The position numbers and the translations under genes were made by a program. A DNA stretch of 64,000 bases, from contig JAZAYU010000005.1 of assembly GCA_038501625.1 (NCBI GenBank), forward strand, positions 1,178,001-1,242,000, written 5' to 3'. The DNA is from Corbicula japonica. Taxonomy: Eukaryota; Mollusca; Bivalvia; Venerida; Cyrenidae. The notes beneath the pieces are model-generated. The model did not search any database, had not been told where the DNA came from, and saw nothing but the letters and a program-made list of their open reading frames with translations. Shown in pieces: positions 1 through 12,900 of the stretch; the stretch's first letter is position 1, and the number at the start of each line of letters is the position of its first letter.

Positions 1-1814
1 CAGTCTCATATCTAAAGCACCAGATAGGCTGAAATGGTGACTGATCGCCATTTCAGCCAATCAGATGCTTGAGATTTGAGACGGGTCTCCAATCTCAGTT
101 TTATAATCTTGTGCTGGGTTAGAACCCAGTCTTGTGTTACCAGTGAAGATCCTGATTCGCCTGTTCATCCCATGCAGTCAGATCAGGATCTATTATACTA
201 GTCGCTCGTAGATTTATTAGATTATTTCTGACTACGAAGTTAATTATGTATCTATCAATATCAGACTGCATGCTGATCTGGATATACACTGGTAGCCCAT
301 GTGATTAAAAGGTGTACCCCACGAAGTAATTAATTAAGCAACCATCAATTTGTGAGAAAGGGAAATAACTCAAAAAAGTTTTTTGGGGAGAAAAGCTCTT
401 ATGCAGATGTTACAATTATGCTTGCTTAGTAGATTGGTATTTCCCCCTTTTACCGACAACAATATTTAATTTTCAAGGGATTTTTGGACAGGCAGTAGAA
501 ATTATCGTGTAACTACCACAAGACTGCCCCAAACGAACTCTTTTTATTGAAATCTTGCATTTAACCCTGGTCGAGGCAAAAAGCACCCCGTACAACCTCT
601 GCAGGAGACCTGTCGCATACCGTGTACAATGGTATTTTGTTACTGTAAAATCTGTACTATAAATTTGCAAGGAAAAATTCACAGACTTATGAGGAAATCA
701 ATATCTTTTTCAGGCACTTGAGCTCGTTTTCAAAACTCAAGGAATACTTCAGGATTCAAGGACCCGAGGAACACAACTTGGCAAATATGGGGTGCGGGGG
801 TGGGGGCAAAACAATACCATTTACCTCACTAAATGTTAGAACATTTACTATCATTCCAAGAAGATTTTATAACTATTACTCCAAAGAAAATTCTCGGACA
901 AAAATCATACAATTTCACATTTTGTATTTTAAAGATGCTGAACTTTCAATGCGTATAAAATGCCATTTTTAATGTCTGCAGCTTAATACTGAACCTAGTC
1001 CATATGCAATATATTCTTAACGTATTATACTTTGTTTAGAAACTATAATCTCACTTTAAACCCTCTTCTTCATGGATATGCCTTTAATCATATGGGAAAC
1101 TGGTGTAGATCAAGTCTGCTCTGGATCTGTGCCCAAGATCATAAAACTAAATCTGGAGATCAGTCTCAAATCTCAAGCATCTGATTGGCTGAAATGGCGA
1201 CAAGTCGCCATTTCAGCCAATCAGATCCTTGAGATTTGAGACTGATCTCAAAACTTAGTTTTGTGATCTTGGGCCCTACTCTGTTCGCATCTTGGTTAGA
1301 AAACCTTAAAGAAATGCATAATTAGGAATGTTGTCCATTTTTATGACTACATTCATCTTTTTCATGACATGCCTAAATGTTAAATCATGTATAAAGAACA
1401 ATCTTTTCTCATACAGACTTTTATTATCAGCAAAATATCTAGTTACTGGATTCAATACAAGCACGGAATACAGAATACAAAATCTAAATAGATAAAATTA
1501 TGAAAGACGCAAAAGAACAAACAAAAAAGACAACAAAGTTCAGGACCCAAGACTTAAACTCATAAAACTAAAACTAGAGACCAGTCACCATTTCAGATAC
1601 TTGAGATTTGTAACTGGTCTCCAGATTTAGTTTTTGTACGAGTATCTTGGGCACAGAGCAAACAGCACTAAGTTAAAAAGGACAAATCGAGAGAGAAGTT
1701 CAACACAGACAATAAAAACAAGAGAAAATGAAAACAGAAGAATAGTGACAGCAACTGTTTCCAGGCATTGAAATGAGCAATATAGATTTGATGTAAAGAT
1801 AAATCTTACTATTG

Positions 1815-2103
1815 TGATATCAAGTTTATACTGAACACACATGTGGTAGAATGCAAGTTCATACTGAACACATATGTGGTAGAATGCAAGTTCATACTGA
1901 ACACATATGTGGTAGAATGCAAGTTCATACTGAACACATATGTGGTAGAATGCAAGTTCATAATGAACACATATGTGGTAGAATGCAAGTTCATAATGAA
2001 CACATATGTTGTAGAATGCAAGTTTGATGCAAATACATGTGGTATAATACAAGTTTGATGCGAATACATGTGATAGAATGCAAGTTCATTGTAAACACAT
2101 TTG
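1815..2103. repeat. 33-bp minisatellite
   Basis: About eight units of GTGGTAGAATGCAAGTTCAT plus ACTGAACACATAT, diverging at the right end. The 33-bp period keeps frames open on both strands, which explains three overlapping open stretches here; none is a gene. Confidence 0.85.
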
Positions 2104-3020
2104 GTAAAATCAAAGATCACTTGTGGTCAAATACACTTTCAGGAAATGCCTAAGCATCAGAATAAAGTTTATTGTGAACACAACTGTGGTGAAAGATGAG
2201 CTCCTATCTGGTGTAATGAAACATTTTTTAAATATATTACATAACTTTATCTTGAGTAACATATAAAAATATATTTTGTGAATCATACTTTTTATGATGT
2301 AGACATTTTTTTTTAGCTTTTGTGTTAATTCTTTACTCCATATATATGACTTATCAAATGAGCAGTGTAGATCCAGATCAGTCAGCACATCAATGCTATC
2401 AGGATCTAGTCTATTCACTATTAAATTTATCAGGTTATTTCTGACCAAAGGGGAACCTGTGTTGATCCAATTCAGATGGCACTGATGTGCCAGCTGATCT
2501 GGATCTACACTGGTTGCATTTGCGATAAAACCATTATATATGGAGTACAGGGTTACTGACAATCAAATTTTTTTATCTCGATTGTGAAACCATGCATAGT
2601 TTTCTTTTTCTTCCATTGCAACTAATTATTTTATAATATTCACATAGACTGCATGAAAAGCACAAAAAAAAAATAAAACAAAAATTTACAAGGTAACAAA
2701 AAAACAAACAACTCTCACCTTTGGAAAAAAAGTACAGATACAAAAAAAAACAACCTAATAAAGACGATAACACTCTAGATATTTTATACAGTTAAACTCT
2801 TGCTGATTATTTCATGATTTAGTCAGTATATAAAAGTACATACAAAATATACCTCCATACCACCTTTAATAATTTACAAAACGCATATGTATAAGCTAAA
2901 ATAAATATCACATACAGGCTAGTTAGATATTTCCTATAGGGCTTACAAGAAATCTGGAACGGTCCATATTGCCAAGGGTATGTTTTTCACTAGGGTAACC
3001 ATTGTTTTAACCATGAAATA

Positions 3021-3129
3021 ATATCATATACCCTATGAATTTAAAGCATTCTGATTGGTCGGGAGCTCCGTACTCGCGAGTCCGAAAAAAGTGATAACTA
3101 CCCCGGTAATAATAATAACTACCTTTGCT

Positions 3130-3181
<52 letters not shown>

Positions 3182-3212
3182 GAATGCTTTAAATTCATAG
3201 GGTATATGATAT
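3021..3212. mobile_element. Inverted-repeat element with an (ATC)n loop
   Basis: Arms of about 33 bp (ATATCATATACCCTATGAAT, then TTAAAGCATTCTGA) face each other around a GC-richer core and about 14 ATC repeats at 3140-3180. Confidence 0.7.
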
Positions 3213-3218
3213 AACAAG

Positions 3219-3353
3219 TAAATACTAATGTTGAGGTCGATATGTAGTTTTGCGGACCTGGGTAGTGTGATATCGACCTCGGACTTCGTCCTCGGTCGGT
3301 ATCACACTACCCAGGTCCGCAAAACTACATATCGACCTCAACATTAGTATTTA
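3219..3353. repeat. Long near-perfect palindrome
   Basis: Two arms of about 62 bp, with one or two differences, around ACTTCGT. Arm motifs: TAATGTTGAGGTCGATATG and GCGGACCTGGGTAGTGTGAT. It could extrude a long hairpin. It starts six bases after the (ATC)n element. Confidence 0.85.
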
Positions 3354-3721
3354 TTTGTATAATAAACAGCCCATGATCATATACTGCATGATTTATCATG
3401 GGGACTGAGTTCAAATGCACAAGTGGCATAATCTGAGTGAAATATAACTTTGCATCTGAATGACATCCAGAAATTAGTGATTACCAAGTATGGGTCATGT
3501 TCCAAAATTGGAGGGAACAAATCACTGATCAACTTTTTCTTTATAAAATCATAAAGCTAATTTCTTTTTTTCTCTCCATAAAATCAATAAATAATAAGAT
3601 ATCACCAAAGACATTTTTTATATCACATGACCCAATTTACGATTCTCCACATATTGTGCTTGTTTAAATTGCAGTGAGAAATCAACTATTTAGCTTCCTC
3701 TATACTATGCTAATCCATTTC

Positions 3722-3727
3722 TTTATT
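3722..3727 (-). terminator. Likely anillin polyadenylation signal
   Basis: AATAAA on the minus strand, about 105 bases after the anillin stop codon. It is the first canonical hexamer I see downstream; the cleavage site is not determined. Confidence 0.5.
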
Positions 3728-3829
3728 TCATTGAGTTAACAACTGGCCATCATATAATAAATAACACATCTCTTTGTTGTAATGTCCCTTGATCGCCGTT
3801 CAGATTTCTATGTAAGCTCCCAGGCGAGT

Positions 3830-3953
3830 CTATTTTTGATGCTTGATTGGCCTCAGTGCGTCAGCGTGCCATGTGCGGATATTTGCGAGCGCTCTGTTGA
3901 TCTTATTGCACCAAACAATTCTCTCTTCTTTCGTGTCTGCTGACAACATGTAC
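3830..3953 (-). CDS. ANLN: Anillin exon 21, PH domain C-terminus and stop
   Basis: It follows acceptor [28 protein letters not shown] and [12 protein letters not shown] match human [20 protein letters not shown] and DIRLWQPDA. The protein ends KHQK with TAG. Confidence 0.95.
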
Positions 3954-6900
3954 CTGTAATTAGAATAAAGCTTTGTATACTATCTTTATGTGCAAATACC
4001 GTCATTGTTTGAATATAAGCCGCACTTTTTCCCCAGAATTTGGCGGTAAATAAAAAGATGTGTGTGCAGCTAATACACAGGTTTGGCTGCTTATACACTT
4101 CATTAAGCCATTTTCATCTGTCCCATCAGGTTTGGGGGCCAGTGCGGCTTATACATGAGTGCAGCTTATATTCGAACAATGACGGTAGTGTAGATTCAGA
4201 TTGGCCAGCACATTCATGCCATCTGAAAAGGGTCTACACTTATGCTTCGTGGTCAGAAATAACCTACTGAAACAAATTGAATGAAAACTTAAATGCAAGG
4301 AAACCAGGTTTTTGTGAAAAAGGGGCTTCACTATAAAGAAATACAGTCAAAAGTAAACTTAAACAATAAACTTAAATGTTTACACCCGCTCGCCGGACAT
4401 TATAACATTTCCCAATCTAATAACCAGGATTTTCACAGAAAATCTGGTTGAAATTAGAAAATCCAGAAAAGTCCTAATTATTATCTCCCTTGACGTTACC
4501 TACCTTGTTGATGTCATTGTGTTGTACGTCTTCGTGACAAGGGTGTCCTGTTCCCCTTTCCTCGGAGGTCGTACAGAGACCAGCTCAAACGTGTGGGGTC
4601 TGGCACAGATATCTCGTGGAATGAGTCCGACTTTCTCTGTGACCACACGCTTCAAGTCTATCAAACCATTAGGATCCTTAAATTATAGATTTGATTGCAG
4701 ACATTAGCAATTTAAATAATCATCTTTTTTTGAAAATAGTGATCATAAGAATCTTTTACACTGGCAAAAGAAACATTAATACCTACTGCACAGTAGGTAA
4801 TATTTGTGAGGGGAAGGGGGTGCGTTGGTGGTTGGTTGAAGTTTCCATTTTTATTCAACCAGAAATTCAAGAACCGACGATTACCGGGATGTGCAAGACA
4901 GTGTTTCAGTATTTAAAACCTGGTTTTCAAAAATGGTGCAAACTTAAAACAATGGGAATCAAAATTGCTGCATTAAGTGGGAAATTTCAGACCTGCTACA
5001 ATAACCAGTTGTACAGTGTTGCAGAATTAATTTCTGTCACTTGTAACATAAAAACACATGAACATACTTTTCTGGTTTCATCATCCGGATATTTCCAGTA
5101 GCAGAGCTTGTTTCCGGCCAGGACGACCCAGCGCCTGTGCCATGCCCCAAACCCTGACACGTCTTCAAACATGGTGAGGAAACCTCGTTCCTCCACGTTC
5201 TGTTCCATCATACATTTCAACCTCATGTAAATCATCCCGTGTAGAGGCGATAAAAACGGTATCTGCAAAATGCAAACATCATAATTATAAATGCACAGAA
5301 CCATGGATATTCTGGCCCAATATCACAAACAATTCAATATTTCATGCTCAAACTCAATTTTCAACCCCACATACTTTATTAACGAATATGGCTTACATTC
5401 AGAATCATGCAACTAGTGTTGATCGAGATCTGATTCATGATCTAACTATATGGTTTTCAATTCATTACTTTATTTCTGATCATGAAGGAAACTTTGTAGA
5501 TCTAGATCTGACTGCATGTATAATTAATGCCTCATCCATGGAGTAAAGGGTTCATAGCACTTACCCTTTCCAGTGAGAAGCTATTTTTATCCAGAGATTT
5601 CATCGTGATAGGCATTGACGTAATCAAGGTAAAACTGGTTGTCCTAACAGCCATGGGGCCTCCAGGGCTCTCCACTGCAAACACAATGATTGAGTTGTCA
5701 TCATACTTGCATATTTTATACATGTATATCTTATTACCTGCTCTGATGATAATCAAAGTAAGAGGAAATATTCAGTAAAAGTAAATTAATTACAGAGATT
5801 TCAACGTCTTCTATACATCTAAAATTAAAAACTTGAAAATTCAAACTCTATTAAATACGAAACATTTTAAAATACTTACATGGCATATGTGTAGCATGCT
5901 TACTCTTCTTCGGTGTCTTCTTTTTCTTGTCTTTTGTGTGTTCTCTCGATACAGACTATAAACATAGGAAATAAAATAATTTATATTTTAATATTTAGTA
6001 AATTATTAATTATGTTGTCTTTACTATTTGCAGAGTTGATCAATACTATACAAACAAATATTGAACTAGAAATGTGTCCAAAGGACACGGATGCCCCCGC
6101 TATGGGTTTTTCATAAAGCTCCCAGCAGTAGTGTAGGACAAGTTGTGTTCACGAGATATATTCCTATTACAAGAAAATTCTATTTTTAGTAACAGTGACC
6201 TTGACCTTGGATCTACAGGCATGGGTTTTGTGCCGACACACCACCCTGTCATGGTGAACATTTGTGTCAAGTTATTTTGAAATCCCTCCATTCATAACAA
6301 AGTTACAGCCTGGAGAACAAAATTCTATTTTTAGTAACATTGACCTTGACCTTGGACCTACAGGCTTGGGAATGTATGTGACACACAGTCTTAATATGGT
6401 GATCAATTAAACCAAGTTATTTAAAAATCCAATAACAAATAACAAAGTTACAGAGCCGACACAATTTTGCAAGAAATTTCTATTTTTAGTAACAGTGACC
6501 TTGACCTTGGACCTACAGGCATGGGTGTTGTATGTGACACACCACCTTGTCTTGGTGAACATTTGTGCCAAGTTATTTTGAAATCCCTCCATTCATAACA
6601 AAGTTAAGGGCCAAGTGTATATTTTGCTTAACACAAAATGTAAGTGAAGAAGGGGCATAATTTGAAAAATATTGGAAGCAGGGTTATGGGTCTTGTTGGT
6701 TATGATGTAGATTTTGATGGTGAAAATATATTTCAAGTTTCAAGGCAATATCTCAAGTAGTTTTAAAGTTATGGGCAAAATGCATATTTTGCTAAACACA
6801 AAATATAAGAATAGAACTAATGTAAATGAAATTATCAAAGGGCCATAACTTTTGAACAGAACATGTAAGAGCAAAACCCCACCTTTATGCACAACAACAT

Positions 6901-9900
6901 ATCAGGCCAAGCATTGTGGTAAAGTTTCATTAAATTCCCACCAGTATTGTAGGAGGAGTTGCGTTCACAAGATATATTCCTATTAAAACTAATGTAAATG
7001 GAAGTATCAAAGGGCCATAACTTCTGAACGGAACATGTAAGAGCAAAACCCCACCTTCATGCACAACTACATATCAAGCCAAGCATTGTGGTAAAGTTTC
7101 ATTAAATTCCCACCAGTAGTGTAGGAGGAGTTGCGTTCACGAGATATATTCCTATTAAAACTAATGTAAATGGAAGTATCAAAGGGCCATAACTTCTGAA
7201 TGGAACATGTAAGAGCGAAACCCCACCTTCATGCACAACTACATATCAAGCCAAGCATTGTGGTAAAGTTTCATTAAATTCCCACCAGTAGTTTAGGAGA
7301 AGTTGCGTTCACAAGATATATTCCTATTAAAACTAATGTAAATGGAAGTATCAAAGGGCCATAACTTCTGAACGGAACATGTAAGAGCGAAACCCCACCT
7401 TCATGCACAACTACATATCAAGCCAAGCATTGTGGTAAAGTTTCATTAAATTCCCACCAGAAGTTTAGGAGGAGTTGCGTTCACGAGAATATCGGACGGA
7501 CGGACGGAAGGACGGACAGGAGCAACTCTTAATGCCCGTCGCCATTTCATGGCGGGGGCATAAAAAGAAAGCTAGATAGGTGTTCATTTTATTTACACAC
7601 TTGTGTCACCTTTTGGTACTTTATCAGAATTAAAAAAAATCCAAGTATAAAAAGGGGCATAACTTCATCAAATGTGACCATGACCTAAAGACTGGTTGTT
7701 ATAAGCAATAAAATTTGAAAGTTTGATGAAGAAATATTGAGAAATAGCAAAGTTATATCTAATGTTAAATTTTTGTGTGACCGACAGATGATCAACATAA
7801 GGGCGACAAAAATCCAAAAGACCAATTATTTATCATTTATTTGTTATCTGATCCGTAAACCTCCACCAAAATGAATAACAAGTTATCATAAAATATAACA
7901 GAACAAGTTACCATGCTGTATATTTCAAGGTTGATATTAAATCTGGACGAGATCCCATGTATTTTGATGAGATTTGGAAAATCCAGGCTCCCCCGCATCA
8001 TCGGATCGTGTGTAGATAACATCTGTGTTGTGATCACCTGGGGTCCGTTACGTATCAGCAATATGAAGTAGTGTGTTGTATTGTCTGAAAAATAAATCAG
8101 CAATATAAAGTAAAGCGTCGTGTTGTCTGAAAAATATTTTAGCAATATGAAGTTGACCACTTGAAAAGGTTATTCAATTTATATGGCTAGTCATGGTAAT
8201 ATTTTTGGAAATTTATTTTTTATTATACTTAAAAATAACTTACATTACCTAATTTTTTTGATGACATAATGTTATTTTTACACTGAAATGCATATTAACC
8301 CATTCCTGTACAGATACACCTTTATTGCTAAAGCGAACTGTTTAGATCCAGATCAGCCGGCACATCCGTGCCGTCTGATCAGGATCTAAACTGTTCGCTT
8401 TTTGATTCATTAGGTTATTTCTGACCAAAATGCGACCAGTGCAGATCCTGATCAGACGGCACGGATGTGCCGGCCAGACATGGGGCGAATTAAATTTTAA
8501 TGCTAATGCATTTATAATGCATTACTTTTTGTCAGTAATGCCAGGTAATGATTAATGCAACAGATTAAGCATTATTTTAATGCTAATTTAATGCATTACC
8601 TATATCAAAATGCTGTAATGCTTAGCATTATTTGGCATTAATTGGATTGTATTTACTATTGGATTTTGTTGATTCATTTTATTAATTAATATTTATATTA
8701 GCAGTGACTTTTTAACATTATCTTATTTATAGCAAGAGAAAACCATGAATATGACAGTTAGGTATTTTGATATATGTGTTCACTATTTAGCAAAACAAGA
8801 TACAGACTATAAGTGAAGCCATTTCATCAGAATGTTGTAAAGTTTGAACATTTTTATGATTAAGCAATGAGTTCTTAAGCTTAGTTGTCTTAAGAAAATG
8901 CTAACTTTAAGACAAATCTATAGCCTGTAATCTTCAAAGCTCTGTCAACAAATACAGCACTATTAAATCATTTCACTGTACACTGTACACATTCATTGGG
9001 ATATTTCCCACCAATTGTCAAACACTTAAATATTCCTGAAAATGTTTCTGGAAGAAATGTGTTGTACCAAAAATATTGTTCTGAAATAAGATAGCATCGA
9101 AATCAACTTAAACCTTCAGACTTGCACAAAACTATTGAATCACACTCAAAAGTAGTTACTTATCTAACCATTTATTCAGTCTTACCCGATTCATTGTCAT
9201 TGTAAAATTATTAGAGGCTATGTCAGATTTCAGGAAATCAGCATATAATGCAGATGAAAGTGACATAATTATTTAATTTGATAAGTAGGCAGTGTAGTCC
9301 CTTGTCAATACCACACTCTAAATGTGTGAAAACAGCAATAAATCAAAGCTAAACTTGTACTATTATACCGGGTATATATGTACTGAGAATAATTTTGTTG
9401 TAAGTGTCTTGAGGTGTCACTTTAGATCTTCACACTTTCAGATTGATACTTTGTATATTAAACTTTGGGGTGATTTTTTTTTGGGAAGATGATCCTTTTT
9501 GTACATAAATTGACAGTTGACTTTTTATTTATTGTAAGTTCACTTGTGAATAAAATAATGCTTAATTTAATGCATTACTTTTTGAAATAATGCTAATTTA
9601 ATGCATTACTTTCTCAAAATATAGTAATGCTAATTTAATTTAATGCACAAATTTGGCAAATAATGCTAATTAAATGCATTACTTTTGAAACTAATTCGCC
9701 CCATGTCTGGTGCCGGCTGATCTGGATCTACACTGGTCGAACATGCGTAAAAATGCGTATCTGTACAGGAAAGGGTTAAGTAACGTCGTCTGCTCAACTT
9801 CATGATGTCATTTTAAGAATTATTTTCAACTGTCCAAGGTGCCTTTTCCAGTGATGCACCCCATACAGAGTTTAATACTTTAAGTGTTAAGTACAGAACT

Positions 9901-12900
9901 TGTAGCATCTGCAACCAGTCTAGATCCAGAAGAAAGCACATTAATTGAGTCTGATCAGGATTTACACTGTTCACTTTTTAATTCATTACATTATTTCAGA
10001 CCAAGCAGCAAACATTCTAGGTCCAGATAAAGCCTGCTCATCGATGCAGCCTAATCAGGATCTACATTGTTTACTTTTTTATTCATTAGGTTATTTCTGA
10101 CCAAGAAACGAAGTGGCTAGGTTCAGTCAACACATCAGTGCTATATGATAAAAACTAGGGATGTCAACGAATATCCGAATATCCGTTTGGATCATCGGAT
10201 ATCCGGATCGAATTTGACATCCGGATATTCGTTTATAAAAACTTTTGTTTATATTACTTTAAGTTTGCTTAATTTTCTTTCTACAATGTCAGTATGCATT
10301 TAAGCATTAGCATGTTAAACGGATTATCCAGAGGTGATGACACGCAGTAAATTGGGTTTCACAGATTTAGAAATGTGTTAAAGTATGACAGTATATATAA
10401 GAACTTGCTAATTAATAGTCAACATTTGAACTTAATCTATTTTGATCGGTTTTACTGAGAAGGGATAGAGATATAATTCTGTAAACAACAGGTTTGGGGG
10501 TCAAAAATCAATTACTCACGTTTCATTATGTCAGTTTGGTTCTATCTATTAAATTGTTGATGAATTCATTTTTTATTTCATCTCACGATCTTGATTTATT
10601 AACATCTACGTTCTAAACAAATAATTTGTTATGCCTTCCTTTCTATAGTTCACTGTTTGCGACATTTTGTGAAGTACATGGAAAATGATGATGGAAAAAA
10701 AAACAGCAAATGTATAGTTCATTCACACTATATTTATTTCACAGTTAAAGAAAAAAATGCCTATTGCTTTATTCTTCGTAATTTATAAAATATTAGTTAT
10801 GAAGCGTTTATGTGTATGGAAACGACGTATTTCTTTTAGCAAAGTGTTTACATTCCGATATCCGGATGTCCGTTCGGATTGTTCGGCGGATATCCGGATC
10901 CCAAATTCAGGATCCGTTGACATCCCTAATAAAAATATAGTCATAGTTGTATTATTATCTATGAAGTAATGATTTAACTACCGGAAGATGTTCCAATTTT
11001 TGTGACGAAATCTTTCTTCAAAGGTAAGCGAATATCGCTGATGGTGAGGGACCCTTTTGGCCCGTCCTCATTAGGGGGTTCCAGTTGTCCAGTCTCCTTT
11101 AACCTCTGCGTCTCCGTCAGGTAGGCCTGCCTTCTCTGACCTGAAGTTAGACAATAACTAGAATAAAGTGGGAATGATTTAAAGTCTGAATCTTGTCTCA
11201 AGTTGAATCAAATGCACTCTTATCAGGGAGAAGTTGTCATAATTTTACTGAATTATGGAGAAGTTTGCAGGCAAAAGCGTTCTTTCCCTAAAGAGTCTAT
11301 TCAAATGACTCCTCCCATAGCTAAAAGTAGGCATAAATTTGGTCACTTCTGGAAGATCATTTCTCTCAAGTCTCCCTCTAGTGAGAGCCCTGATCTGAAA
11401 CATATTGCTCTCCCATTCATTTTTTAAACTAAATTCAACTAGATGTTTTTTGTTAAAAACGCATGTCTCCTCCATGCGCCCTTGCCCGTGACCTTTGTTC
11501 TACTGATCCCAAAATCAATAGGGTTCTTATACTCAATAAGGGCTATTACCCTATTTAGTTTGAATGCTCTGGGTCGAGCAATACTCCAGTTATTGACCGG
11601 ATACAGTTTTCACTTTTCGGTGCCCCTGTGATCTTGACCTTTGACCTACTGAAGTCAATAGGAGTCCTCTACTCAATAAGGACATCCATCGTATGAAGTT
11701 TGAAGGCTCTGGATGAAATAGAACTCCTGTTATTGAGCGGAAATGGTTTTCACTTTTCAGGCCCCCTGTGACCTTGAGCTTTGACCTACTGACCCCAAAA
11801 TCAAAAGGGTTCTTCTACTCAATAAGGGCTATCACTCTATGAACTTTGAATGCTCTGGGTCGAAGGGTACTCGAGTTATGAGCGGAAACAGTTTTCACTC
11901 TTTAGGCCAATGTGACTTGACATTTGACCTACTGACCCCAAAATCAATAGGGTTCTTCTACTTAATAAGGGCTATCACCCTATGAATATCGAATGCTCTG
12001 GGTCAAAGGGTACTTGAGTTATAGAGTGGAAACGGTTTTTACTCTTCCAGCCCCTGTGACCTTGACCTTTGACCTACTGACCCCAAAATCATTAGGGTTT
12101 TTCTACTCAATAAGGGCCATCACCCTATGAAGTTTGAATGCCCTTGGTCAAAGGGTACTTGAGTTATTGAGCGGAAACGGTTTCTACTCTTCCAGCCCCT
12201 GTGACCTTGACCTTTGACCTACTGACCCCAAAATCAATAGGGTTCTTCTACTCAATAAGGGCTATCATCCTATGAAGTTTGAAGGCTCTGGGTCAAAGGG
12301 TACTCAAGTTATTGAGCAGAAATGTTTTTCACTCTTCGGGCCCCTGTGACCTTGACCTTTGACCTACTGACCCCAAAATCAATAGAGTTCTTCTACTCAA
12401 AAAGGGCTAGCACCCTATGAAGTTTGAAGGCTCTGGGTCAAAGGGAACTCGAGTTATTGAGCGGAAACGGTTTTCACTCTTCGGGCCCGTGACCTTGACC
12501 TTTGACCTACTGACCCCAAAATCAATAGGGTTCTTCTACTCAATAAGGGTTATCACCCTATTAAAGTTTGAATGCTCTGGGTCAAAGGGTACTCGAGTTA
12601 TTGAGCGGCAATGAAATGTGACAGACGGAGTGACGGACAGGGCAAAAACAATATGTCTCCCCCAGAGTGGGGGGGGAAGACATAATACCTTACTGTTCAG
12701 CTTATAAGGCAATGTGTGATTATCAAACAACTACCTAAATGTATTCTAAATGTATGTATTTATCACATATATCTATGACCTTTTTGTTCATGGCTTTGTT
12801 TATACGACAGGCACCTACTTTAAGATTAAAACTGGGTCCTTATTTCCTTGTCTTGTAAGAGGGAAAATACGGTAGCAAAACTGGCTAGAGTAACATCCTT

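Larger units (their letters stand above)
1..3720. other. Downstream of anillin: no gene recognised
   Basis: Apart from the CATTTCAGCCAATCAG palindromes, the 33-bp minisatellite, a broken TTAA MITE near 2330-2550 and the two inverted repeats at 3.0-3.35 kb, I see only AT-rich sequence with short open frames and no protein family. Confidence 0.6.

Noticed and set aside
1627..2120. Overlapping open frames of repeated ELAFYHICVQY-type peptides on both strands
   Set aside because: They come from the 33-bp minisatellite, which keeps several frames open at once.
3140..3181. Poly-Asp coding tract
   Set aside because: It is an (ATC)n microsatellite in the loop of an inverted-repeat element, with no gene context.
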